Both the position numbers and the translations under genes were made by a program. Below, one piece after another: positions 35,195 to 44,849 of a DNA stretch of 64,000 nucleotides; within the stretch, counting starts at the first letter, position 1, and each line of letters opens with the position of its first letter. A model generated the notes under the pieces. The model searched no databases. It had not been told where the DNA came from and saw only the letters and a program-made list of their open reading frames with translations. The DNA is taken from NCBI GenBank assembly GCA_963721905.1, contig CAVRMF010000008.1, positions 496,001 to 560,000 on the forward strand. The letters are read 5' to 3'. Source of the stretch: Roseiarcus sp963721905 (GTDB lineage: Bacteria > Pseudomonadota > Alphaproteobacteria > Rhizobiales > Beijerinckiaceae).

Positions 35195-38100
35195 GTGAAA
35201 CAAGTCGAACGAAAGACCATTGATCAGCTCATCGAACAATCGGAGCAATTTGAGACGCAGTGGACTTTGTTCGCAACGAGCGACCCCTTGGAACAGAAGA
35301 GATTTATCGATGAGCTCTCCGCGTTCGTCCACGATTGCGCTCAGCACGGAATATTCGTTCCGCCCGGGTCAGCCGCGCGCTGCGCTCGACGCTCGAACAC
35401 TGGAGCAGCAGGCTAAGAAGCACGGGCGCAGTCGATGAAGCTCAGATCGTTCTGGCTGGCTTCGATCGAAACGCTGGCGTCGTGCTGGAGGGCAAGTGCC
35501 CCTATCCCGGCCTCGACGCCTATGGAGCGGATCAGCGTCAATTCTTCTTTGGGCGCGAGGTGGAAGTCGGCAGCGCTGTCAAACATCTCGAATCCACAGG
35601 CAACCGCATCCTGCTGATCTTGGGGTCTTCCGGTTCGGGCAAGTCCTCACTGGTGCTGGCGGGCATCCTGCCTCATCTGTACGACAGCCACCACGAGGCA
35701 TGGCTGTTCGCGCCGCGGTTTACGCCGGGCTCTCAGCCGGTCGCGGCGCTGGCGAAGGCGGCGGCGGACGCGATTGGGCGGCCGGACCGGGCGGAGGAGA
35801 TCGAGGCCGAGCTCAGACGAGCGCCGGACCGCGCTCACGCCATCATGGCGCCGCTCTGCGGAGGCCCAGGCCTGATGCTTTTCATCGATCAATTCGAGGA
35901 ATTGCTAACCCTTTGCGCCGACGCCGACGAACAGCGCCGTTTCGCCGCGGCGCTTTGCAGCCTCTCGGATCCAGAGCAGCTGACCGACGCATTCGAGTGT
36001 CGGATTCTGCTGACCTTGCGAACCGATCACCTCGATCGATTTGAACGCACCGATTCGCTCCTGCCTCTGCATCGACGGTTGGTCGGGGAACACAACGTCG
36101 ATCAACTCTCGACGATTGGCTTCGCCGAGATTCGCCTCGCCGTCAAAGAGCCGGCCGACGCCGTTCGCCTGCAATTCGTGCCGCCGGACTTGATCGATCG
36201 TTTGGCCAGTCAGACCGCCGGGCTCACAAACGGCCTGCCGTTGCTACAATTCGCGCTGCAGCGGCTTTGGGACACGCGGCCAACGAACGCGGACGGCAAG
36301 CCGCTGGACCTCATTACGGATGAGATGGTCGACGCTCTCCCCGACGTGCAAGGCGCTCTCGGAAACGTCGCAGGGGACCTGTTCGAATCCTTCACGCCGG
36401 CCCAGCGACGGGCTTGCGAGCGCCTCCTTCTCGAGTTGGTGGTGCTCGACGAGAATTTTGAAGAGCCGCTGCGTCGGCGCCGCAACGAACGTGAATTGAT
36501 CGATGTGATGCAGCGTCGCAGGTATGCCGCCTCCGATATCGAGCGGGTCATTGGAGACTTCCTCAAAGAGCATTTGCTGCGCCGCTTCGGCGAGGGTGCG
36601 GACAGCTCGCTCGAGGTCGCCCACGAAGCGCTGCTGCGTCATTGGGCGCATATCCACATGATTCTTACCGGCGCGGAGGTCAAGGAGCGGCTGCACCTGG
36701 TCAAACAGATCGGGCGCGAGGCGGCCGAATGGGACGACAGCGGCCGCAACAAGGACGGACTGCGCCTGCATGGAGACCGGTTGCGCCGCGCCGCCGCCTA
36801 CGCCAACGACGGGTGGCTCGTCGACGCAACGGCGACGGATTACATCGCCGCCTGCGACGCGCGCGAGGACGAAGACCGTCGCCGCGACCAGCAGTTGAAA
36901 GACGAGCGGGAACGTGCGGACGCCGCAGAAAAGGCTCGTCAGGACGCGGAACTGAAGGCGGCGCGCCTTCGAGGCCGCTTTTGGATGCTCGCCGTTGGGG
37001 CGGTAGTCGTGGCTTTGTCCGTCGTCGGCTTGCGGTGGTGGTCCGAATACGAGGAGGTCTTCGCCCAGAGACTTGCGATGGATGCCGAGGACGAATCCGC
37101 AGGTGATCCGCAGCTTGGCTTGCTGCTGGCCCTCGAAGGCGCGCGTCATGACCAGTCAAGGGGCGGTGTCTTGGAGCGCGGCGTGGAGCGAGCGCTCCAC
37201 TCCGCAGTTCGCGGCAACTCCGTAGTCGCATCTGTCACCCCTATTGGGGACGCTCATTTTACTGCCAGCGCGTTGTCCCCGGATGCGAGTCTCCTTGTTA
37301 CGGGCGATTCGTACGGCGGAATCATACTGTGGAACGTAGCGACCAGCGAGCCGCGCGAAGCACTCTTCGAACACGTTGACGAGATAAGAGTGATTGCTTT
37401 CAGTCCCGACGGTCGGACCATGGCTAGTGGCGGCGACGACGGCAGAGTGGTCGTGTGGGACGTCGCCGGCGACAAGAAGGCCCGCATCTTCGGCGCCGAC
37501 CTAAGCGGCGTCAACGGCCTCGCCTTCAGCCGTCCCGACGGCCGGTTGCTTGCGAGCGCGACGGCCGACGAACTCGTTCACATATGGAACACAGAGACCG
37601 GCGATCTTCAGAGGACGTTGAGCGGCCATTTCGGAGGCGTCAAGGCTCTCGCGTTTGGGCGCGACGAACATCAACTCGTCACGGCCGGAGACGACGGCCG
37701 AGTCATCATGTGGGACGCTGGCGACGGGCGCCTCTTGGATTCGCGACCAGTGTTTGAGGCGTTGGATCAAACGCGGCCAGTGAGGGACCTCTTCGACGTC
37801 GATATCTCGGCCGACGGCGCACGCCTCGCGGTCGCCGAGGGAACCAATGTGACGGTATGGGATACAGCAACGCATGGGCGGCTGTTCACTGTCCGCGGTC
37901 ACACGAATTCGGTATTTCGGGCCCGGTTCAGCGGCGATGGAAGACACATCGTGACGACAAGCTACGACGGCACCGTCCGAGTCTGGCGGCTACCCCAATC
38001 GGACGCAACGGGTCCACAAGAAATTCGGGAGACGGAGCGCTTTTTTGCCAAAGACTCGCTCGGGTTCGAAAGCGTTGCTCTCGCTCAGGGCGCAGATGGC

Positions 38101-40569
38101 GAGGTGCTGGCCGCGACATCGTTTGAAGGTAAATCGACCACGGTGTGGCGCTTGCCGGGAGGCGGCGAGAGGTTGGCCGTGGCCGCTCACGAAAAGCCGA
38201 TCGAAGGGGTCGCCTTCAACCCGGCCGGGACGGCGATCGCGACCACCGGCGGTCGTGACGGGCTGAGGCTTTGGGATCTGTCAGGCAAGCGCCTGAAGGA
38301 CTTTGACCCAGGTTTCGCGGGGGCGGTGGCCTATGGTCCTGATGGCTCCCTGGCTGTAAGCAATGGGAATGAGGTGCTGGTTTGGCCTGCGGACAACACC
38401 AGCACGCCAAAACGGCTGGACGCCAAGTCGATCGCAGACCTCGCTTTCAGCCCCGATGGAAACAGCCTTGCGGCGGCAAGCATAGACGGGTCGGCCACTG
38501 TCTGGAAACTTTCGTCGTCCGCTCAGCCTCTCTCACTTCCGGGAGATCGAAAGCTCTATGCCATAGCCTTTAGCCCTGATGGCTCAGTCATTGCGACCGG
38601 AGACGAAGACGGCACGATCAAGCTCTGGGCTGCCGGGTCAGGAAAACCCCTCGGGCGCCAGCTTGAGCCGGATGGCGAGCACCATCATTTGCTGCGCATT
38701 CGCTCCCTGGCGTTCGGTCCGGACGGCAAGTTGGTGAGCGCGGGCATGGACAAGACCTTGAAGATCTGGAACCCTGCTGATGGCAAGCTCATTGCCGCTC
38801 TGTCGACGAAGGGCGTCATCAATTCCCTCGCGATCCATGACGGGCGACTGGCGACAGCCTCCGACGACGAAATCCGCATTTGGGACCTCGCCTCTCTCAG
38901 GGCGCTCTCGACGTTGACGAGACCCGGCGACGGGGCGCTGAGCGTGGCTTTCAGCCCCGACGGCCGTTACCTGGCTGCAGGCGACGAAAATGGCGTGATG
39001 CGAGTCTACGCCATGCGCGGACAGGACCTGGTCGCCCTGGCAAATGATCGCCTTCATCAGGCCTGGAGCGCAGATCTGTGCGACCGGTACATCAGGTCCA
39101 CTGACCAATGGCTCAGTCAGTTTATCAGGGCCTGCCCGAAATCAGCATTTTCCTTGCTCGTCGAGGCGAACGAGAAACTGAGCGATTTGGAGTTTGATGC
39201 CGGCGAACGGCTATTTCGCAAGGCCATGGAAGGCCGCACCAACGCCGTCGACATTGACGCCGACATGAAGCTCCGTCGCGCCATGGGATTCGTTTGGGGC
39301 GCGGACGCCACGCTTGAAAGCCCTGACAATATGGCCAACCTCTGGAAGGGGTTGGCCGAGTCGCCAGAGAAGGCAGCACGCCTGATGCTGGATCGAGCAC
39401 AACAAGAATCGTCAGATGTGGCGCTCGATCCCGAAGCCAGAATGCGAGACATTGCCGCTTACCAGTCCGTCAAGCAGGCGCGGAACGACCTCGTCGATAA
39501 GCCCGATGCAGCTGTCGCGGCGCTTGGGCAGGCGCGCGACGATGGTTGGAGCCTGACCGAACCCTTGGTCGCGACCAGGGAGACTGGGCTTCTTCGTCTG
39601 GTTGCCAGCGCGTGGAGCGCTTTGAAGGAGGGTCCGTTTCCGATGTCAGCGGATGACGCCGAGAAATACGCGGAGCCGATCAGCCAGGCGGCAGCTCTCG
39701 TTCCGAACATCGGTCCCGCATACGAGGTCCTCGCTCTTCTTGAAATCTCGAAGCCTGACAACGTTGCGGTCGATCAGCATATGCGCAAGGCGGCAGAACT
39801 CGAGTCGAGCGTCGAACCTCTGGTGTCTCTTGCGCAGTTGTTGGATGCCGACAATCCGAAGGAGGCCAAGACGATCGCACAAAAGGTCGTGAAGCTCGAT
39901 CCTGAATCGGACGACGGGTGGCTCGAACTCGCCAGGGCCGCGGCCGGCTTGGCTTTGAACGAGAACGAATTGGAGGAGGCCCAGAAAGAATGGGAGGAGG
40001 CGGCGTCCGCCTTTGACCATGTCTCGCCGGCTGCGGAGAGCTATGCGCAAGCGCTGAACTACGCGGCAAGCATCCACTTCGACAAATTGAACGACGAAAT
40101 GGGCGCCTACGACCGGTTGACCCGCAGCCTGCTGGCGGCGCCCAATGACCTATCCGTGGTCAGCGACTATGCCGAGCTGGCGCTTGCGTTGGGGATGCTG
40201 GACAGGGCCAGATTGACCGCGACCCACGCGTTTGATCTGCCCGAGGTGGACAAACCGGAAAATGCGGAGGTTCGTCTGGCCTTGAGTTTCATTCTACTCA
40301 GGGCGGAGGCCGAGGGTGGCGATCGAGAGCATGCGCTAAACGAGCTCGAACGACTGCAGGAAGAAATCAAAGCGGCCGCCGCCGTCAACGAGAAGAGAAG
40401 CAGCTGGACATATGGGGGCACCCGACAAGCCCTTGAAAGAATGGAAAAGAACGAGCCGACTCCGCTCAGCAAAGCCCTCATCGAAGTGCTCGACTTTGTC
40501 GAGAGCAAGGGGACAAAAGGCTCGCTCGACGACATGCGTCAGTTGCTCGCGTCGCCTAACCCAGGCTGA
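35195..40569 (+). CDS. Giant STAND NTPase with membrane segment, 14 WD40 repeats and helical C-terminus
   Basis: GTG start at 35195, directly after the DUF4062 stop. Residues 1-60 are a helical N-terminal domain ('ERKTIDQLIEQSEQFETQWT'). One base appears lost near 35370 (CCGCCCGGG), after which one frame of more than 1,700 codons runs to 40569; restored length is about 1,791. Domains by position: 'CPYPGLDAYGADQRQFFFGR', the entry motif of conflict-associated STAND NTPases (35497-35556); Walker A 'GSSGSGKSS' (35623-35649); Walker B 'LMLFIDQFEE' (35872-35901); the helical STAND region to 36900 with 'EVAHEALLRHW'; a coiled coil; a membrane segment 'WMLAVGAVVVALSVVGLRWW' (36982-37041); then 14 WD40 blades to about 39020, enough for two seven-bladed propellers; and a TPR-like helical tail. 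STAND proteins oligomerise when the repeat domain senses a ligand and then activate an effector. Here the effector is plausibly the DUF4062 protein. Confidence 0.88.
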
Positions 40570-40584
40570 AGCTGGGGGCCGCCC

Positions 40585-41223
40585 TCACGCCGTCCGGCGC
40601 ATTGCGCTTCCCGCCGCGTCGGCGATCGAGCGGGCGCCGAAGAGGATGAAGATCAGGCCGACCGCCCTTGTCACCGCGACACCGTGGGTCAGAAAGAACC
40701 TTCTCACCGCCGGAAGGCCGGCCATAAAGATCAGTACTGCATCTGCGAGCAGGAAACCTGCGAAGGCCGCGGCGAACATCTGCGGCGCGTCGGCGGCTTT
40801 CAGCGCGCCGATATAGGGCGCGACGATCGCCGAGAACATCGCGAGCGCCACCGGATAGGCCTTCGGATTGGTGAGGCCGAAGGCCATGCCGGTCGCGAGC
40901 GGCCGGGCTGCGCCGATCGTGCGGGGAGGGGCGTCCTTGCGGGTCATGACCGCGCGAACGCCGAGATAGACGAGATAGAGGCCGCAGCCGAAGCCGAGCA
41001 GTTCGAAAAGCGTCGGGCCGATCCGGTTCGCCCCGACGATCGCGGCGACCGCGAGCGCGCCCCAGGTCACGTCGCCGACAAGATGGCCGCAGATGAACTT
41101 GGCGCCGGCAGCGCGCCCGCGCGAGGCCGCAAGGGTGAAGAGCGCAAGAAACGCCGGCCCCGGGGAGACGACATAGAGAAAGGCCGCGATGAGAGTGGCT
41201 GCGAGAATTTGTGGGTCGGTCAT
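40585..41223 (-). CDS. LysE/RhtB-family amino-acid exporter
   Basis: 212 residues with about six membrane segments, starting 'MTDPQILAATLIAAFLYVVS' and the family signature 'PGPAFLALFTLAASRGRAAG'. LysE/RhtB proteins export amino acids or their analogues using the proton gradient. 'GLTNPKAYPVALAMFSAIVA' is the second conserved region. It converges on the STAND gene with a 15-nt gap and marks the return to core genome. The substrate is not deducible. Confidence 0.9.
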   Translation of the reverse strand: MTDPQILAATLIAAFLYVVSPGPAFLALFTLAASRGRAAGAKFICGHLVGDVTWGALAVAAIVGANRIGPTLFELLGFGCGLYLVYLGVRAVMTRKDAPPRTIGAARPLATGMAFGLTNPKAYPVALAMFSAIVAPYIGALKAADAPQMFAAAFAGFLLADAVLIFMAGLPAVRRFFLTHGVAVTRAVGLIFILFGARSIADAAGSAMRRTA

Positions 41224-41238
41224 GCCTGGGTCTCGTTG

Positions 41239-41459
41239 GTGGACCCTTCTCCGCGAAGCGGGGAAGGTGGCGCGTAGCGCCGGATGGGGTGTGGCCCACC
41301 ACGCCTGGACCCAAGCCGGATTGCACGACCGTCACCGCGAACTTCCATCGAGTCATTCCTGCTTTCCGCACCCGATCTGGCCGCATAGCCCGTCGTAAGA
41401 CGGGCGTCTTTCGACGGGCTATGGGGCCACCTTCCCCGCTTCGCGGAGAAGGAGTGGTC
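41239..41459. repeat. MITE-like composite repeat, left of the DUF559 gene
   Basis: Bounded by CTTCTCCGCGAAGCGGGGAA (41243 on) and its inverted match TTCCCCGCTTCGCGGAGAAG (to about 41452). The interior has GGATTGCACGACCGTCACCG plus CGAACTTCCATCGAGTCATT (41321-41360), also found right of the gene. A nested palindromic unit lies at 41384-41423. Confidence 0.75.
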
Positions 41460-41460
41460 G

Positions 41461-41826
41461 TCATGGCTCCCGAAGCGCGGCGCGAATGCGTTCGATGACG
41501 ATCGGCAATCCGCCGATGACGAGCTCATCCGGAAATCTTAGCATGCGAAAGCCCGCGCGCCGAAACCATGCATCTCTGTCGGCATCCTTGATTTTCGCCT
41601 CCGCCGTCTCGTGCGTCCGGCCGTCCGCTTCGACAACGATCTTTCGGGCAAGACAAACGAAATCCGCGAAGTAGGGGCCAATCGGTGTTTGCCTGCGAAA
41701 GTCGAAACCGTCGAGCCGATGATTGCGCACCGCGCGCCAAAGCATCGTCTCCGCCCTCGTCATTTCGCGACGTTGAGCCCGAGCGAACTTGCGCGAGGAC
41801 TGTCGAAAACGCGGCGGCTCATCCAT
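41461..41826 (-). CDS. DUF559 protein (Vsr/very-short-patch-repair-like endonuclease fold)
   Basis: 121 residues. 'AETMLWRAVRNHRLDGFDFR', 'RQTPIGPYFADFVCLARKIV' and 'VEADGRTHETAEAKIKDADR' are the hallmarks of DUF559, a PD-(D/E)xK-like nuclease fold related to Vsr; the Asp of 'FADF', the Glu of 'VEADG' and the nearby Gln are the expected metal-site residues. The biological role is not established. The gene sits alone between two copies of the same composite repeat, like passenger DNA. Confidence 0.85.
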   Translation of the reverse strand: MDEPPRFRQSSRKFARAQRREMTRAETMLWRAVRNHRLDGFDFRRQTPIGPYFADFVCLARKIVVEADGRTHETAEAKIKDADRDAWFRRAGFRMLRFPDELVIGGLPIVIERIRAALREP

Positions 41827-41867
41827 CTCGGCTACCCATCACGATCGAGGCGAGATCCCTTCCCCAA

Positions 41868-42069
41868 GTCGGCTGGGGAAGGTGGCGCCATAGGGCGTCG
41901 ACAGACGCCCGTCTTTCGACGGGCTATTGCGCCGGATGGGATCTGGCCCGCTACGTCTGAACTCAGGTCGGATTGCACGACCGTTACCGCGAACTTCCAT
42001 CGACTCGTTCCTGCTTTCCACACCCCATCCGGCCCTTCGGGCCACCTTCCCCGCTTCGCGGAGAAGGGG
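41868..42069. repeat. MITE-like composite repeat, right of the DUF559 gene
   Basis: Contains the same interior as the left copy in the same orientation: GGATTGCACGACCGTTACCG plus CGAACTTCCATCGACTCGTT (41975-42014). It ends with CCTTCCCCGCTTCGCGGAGA (42044 on). Here the nested palindromic unit lies before the shared interior (41889-41928), whereas in the left copy it lies after it. Confidence 0.75.
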
Positions 42070-42085
42070 GCTGCGACTCGCGGAA

Positions 42086-44773
42086 TCACCCTTTCTCCTC
42101 AAGAAGCCGCTTCAGCTCATAAAGCGCGGCGTGGGCGTCGCGCGGGCTTAGGGCGTCGGGATCGAGCGCTTGAAGCGTCTCGCGCAGCGGGTCGGGCGCG
42201 GGCGCTTGAGGCGGGGGCTCGTAGGAGAAGAGCGGCAGCACATCGAGCGTGCCGCTCGGCCGCGAGGCTTCGAGATCGGCGAGCACCTTGCGTGCCCGCT
42301 TGATGACGCTAGCCGGAAGCCCGGCGAGCTTGGCGACCTGGATGCCGTAGGAGCGGTCGGCGGCGCCGGCGACGACCTCGTGCAGGAAGACGAGGCTGCC
42401 CTTGAATTCGCTGACCCTCATGGTGAGGTTGACGAGACGCGGCAGGGTTTGGGAAAGCCCGGTCAGTTCGTGGAAATGGGTCGCGAACAGCGCGCGCGAG
42501 CGGTTGACGGCGTTGAGATGCTCGACGCAGGCGTAGGCGATCGAGAGGCCGTCGAAGGTCGCCGTGCCGCGGCCGATCTCGTCGAGGATGACGAGCGAGC
42601 GGTGGGTGGCCTGATTGAGGATGGCCGCCGTCTCGACCATCTCGACCATGAAGGTCGAGCGGCCGCGCGCCAGATCGTCCGCCGCGCCGACGCGGGAGAA
42701 GAGGCGGTCGACGATGCCGATATGGGCGCGGGCCGCGGGCACGTAGGAGCCCATCTGCGCAATCAGCGCGATCAGCGCGTTCTGCCTGAGATAAGTCGAT
42801 TTGCCCGCCATGTTCGGCCCGGTGACGACCGCGATGCGTCCGCCTTCGGAGATCTCGCCCGAAAGGTCGCAGTCGTTGGCGACGAAGGGCTCACCTGCGG
42901 CTTTGAGCGCCGCCTCGACCACCGGATGTCGGCCGCCCTCGATTGTGAACGCGAGCGAAGCGTCGACGAGCGGCCGGGTCCAGTTGCGCTTGACAGCGAG
43001 TTCGGCGAGCCCTGCTGCGACGTCGATCCCGGCGAGCGCCGCGCCGAAGCCGCGGAGAACCTCGGCCTTTGCGAGACAGGACTCGCGAAGGCGCTCGAAG
43101 ATGCCGAGCTCGAGCTTGAGCGCGCGGTCGGCCGCGGAGGCGATCCGCGCCTCGAGGTCGACCAGCGCGCTGGTGGTGAAGCGCATGGCGCCGGCCATGG
43201 TCTGGCGATGGATGAAGGTCGCGTTGAGCGGGGGCTTCAAGAGCTGCTCGCCCTGCGCCTGCGGCGTCTCGATAAAATAGCCGAGGACATTGTTGTGCTT
43301 GATCTTAAGCTGCCGGATGCCCGCCTCTTCTGCGTAAGAGGCCTGCATCTCGGCGATCACGCGGCGGCTCTCGTCGCGAAGCGCGCGGGCCTCGTCGAGC
43401 GGCCCGGACGCGCCCGCACGCACGAAGCCGCCGTCGCGCCTGAGGAGCGGCAGATCCTCGGCGAGGGCGCCTCCGAGATCGCGTTCAAGCGCGCCGCAAT
43501 CCGCGCTGAGTTGCACTTGGAAGCGCATGAGTTCGGGCGGAAGACTGTCTTCTCCTTCGAGGATGCGCGCGAGCGCTGTGGCCGCCGCGACGCCGTCGCG
43601 GATCGCGGCGAGGTCGCGTGGGCCGCCGCGGTCGAGGCTGAGCCTCGACAGCGCGCGAAGGAAGTCGGGCGGGCGCGCCAGTTCGCGGCGCACCGCCTCG
43701 CGGATCGGCGCCGCCTCGACGAGAAAACCGATCGCGTCGAGCCGTTCGCTGATCGCCGCGGCATCGGTCAGCGGGCTCGCAAGGCGCTCGGCGAGAAGCC
43801 GTGCGCCGGCTGGCGTCACGGTGAGGTCGATCGTCGCCAGGAGCGAGCCCTCGCGCGCGCCGCTTAAGGTTCGGGTGAGCTCGAGATTGGCGCGCGTCGC
43901 GGGGTCGATTTCGAGGCTCGCGCCGCGCGCGCGCCGCGTCGGCGGCGACAGCGCCGGCCTCGCCTCGAACTGGGTGCGCTTGACGTAGGCGAGCGCGAGC
44001 GCGGCGGCGGCGGTCTCGGCGCGGGTGAACGCGCCGAAGCCATCGAGCGTCTCGACCCCATAGAATTCGCAGACCCGGCGCTCGGCCGCGGCGCCATCGC
44101 CCGCCTCGCGCGCAAGCGGTGTCGCGGGCACGCGCATCTCGGCGATCATGCGCCGAAACGGCGGCTCGTCATAGACCGTTTGCGCGGCGACGATCTCGCT
44201 CGGCTCAAGGCGCGCCAGCTCCGCGGCGAGCCCGGCCTCGTCCGCCTCGAGGAGCGAAAACGCGCCGGTCGACAGGTCGAGCGCCGCGAGGCCGTAAGTC
44301 CAGCGCGCATCGCTGGCGTGGATCCTCTGCACCGCCACCAGCAGGCGCGCGCGGCCCGGCTCGAGCAGCCGCTCCTCGGTGATGGTGCCCGGCGTGACCA
44401 GCCGGATCACCTCGCGCTTGACGACCGATTTGGCGCCGCGCTTCTTCGCCTCCGCCGGGTCCTCGATCTGCTCGCAGACGGCGACGCGGTGGCCGAGCGC
44501 GATGAGGCGGTTGAGATAGTCATCGGCGCGCTCGACCGGCACGCCGCACATGCGGATGTCTTCGCCCTCGTGCTTGCCGCGCTTCGTCAGCACGATGCCG
44601 AGAGCGCGGCTCGCGACCTCTGCGTCAGCGAAGAAAAGCTCGTAGAAGTCGCCCATCCGGTAGAACAGCAGGCAGTCCGGATTGGCGGCCTTGATTTCGA
44701 GATACTGCGCCATCATCGGCGTCGGGCGCGACGCAGCGATGTCCGGATCGATATTGGCGCGCAAGACGTCCAT
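42086..44773 (-). CDS. mutS: DNA mismatch repair protein MutS
   Basis: I start at the ATG at 44773 ('MDVLRANIDPDIAASRPTPM'); an upstream in-frame ATG adds a Pro/Arg-rich run unlikely to be real. The 895-residue protein has the mismatch-recognition N-domain with 'FYRMGDFYELFFADA' (the Phe-x-Glu reader), connector, lever and clamp regions, and an ATPase domain with Walker A 'TGPNMAGKSTYLRQNA', 'VDRLFSRVGAADDLARGRST' and 'VILDEIGRGTATFDGLS'. It binds mismatches and recruits MutL. It ends 'ALYELKRLLEEKG'. Length is normal and the frame is unbroken. Confidence 0.97.
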   Translation of the reverse strand: MDVLRANIDPDIAASRPTPMMAQYLEIKAANPDCLLFYRMGDFYELFFADAEVASRALGIVLTKRGKHEGEDIRMCGVPVERADDYLNRLIALGHRVAVCEQIEDPAEAKKRGAKSVVKREVIRLVTPGTITEERLLEPGRARLLVAVQRIHASDARWTYGLAALDLSTGAFSLLEADEAGLAAELARLEPSEIVAAQTVYDEPPFRRMIAEMRVPATPLAREAGDGAAAERRVCEFYGVETLDGFGAFTRAETAAAALALAYVKRTQFEARPALSPPTRRARGASLEIDPATRANLELTRTLSGAREGSLLATIDLTVTPAGARLLAERLASPLTDAAAISERLDAIGFLVEAAPIREAVRRELARPPDFLRALSRLSLDRGGPRDLAAIRDGVAAATALARILEGEDSLPPELMRFQVQLSADCGALERDLGGALAEDLPLLRRDGGFVRAGASGPLDEARALRDESRRVIAEMQASYAEEAGIRQLKIKHNNVLGYFIETPQAQGEQLLKPPLNATFIHRQTMAGAMRFTTSALVDLEARIASAADRALKLELGIFERLRESCLAKAEVLRGFGAALAGIDVAAGLAELAVKRNWTRPLVDASLAFTIEGGRHPVVEAALKAAGEPFVANDCDLSGEISEGGRIAVVTGPNMAGKSTYLRQNALIALIAQMGSYVPAARAHIGIVDRLFSRVGAADDLARGRSTFMVEMVETAAILNQATHRSLVILDEIGRGTATFDGLSIAYACVEHLNAVNRSRALFATHFHELTGLSQTLPRLVNLTMRVSEFKGSLVFLHEVVAGAADRSYGIQVAKLAGLPASVIKRARKVLADLEASRPSGTLDVLPLFSYEPPPQAPAPDPLRETLQALDPDALSPRDAHAALYELKRLLEEKG

Positions 44774-44849
44774 GGGCGCCAGCGTAGCAGGCCGGCGCGT
44801 CGCGCACACGGGGCGAGGGCAGGGATATCCACCCGCAAGCAAGGCCTCG

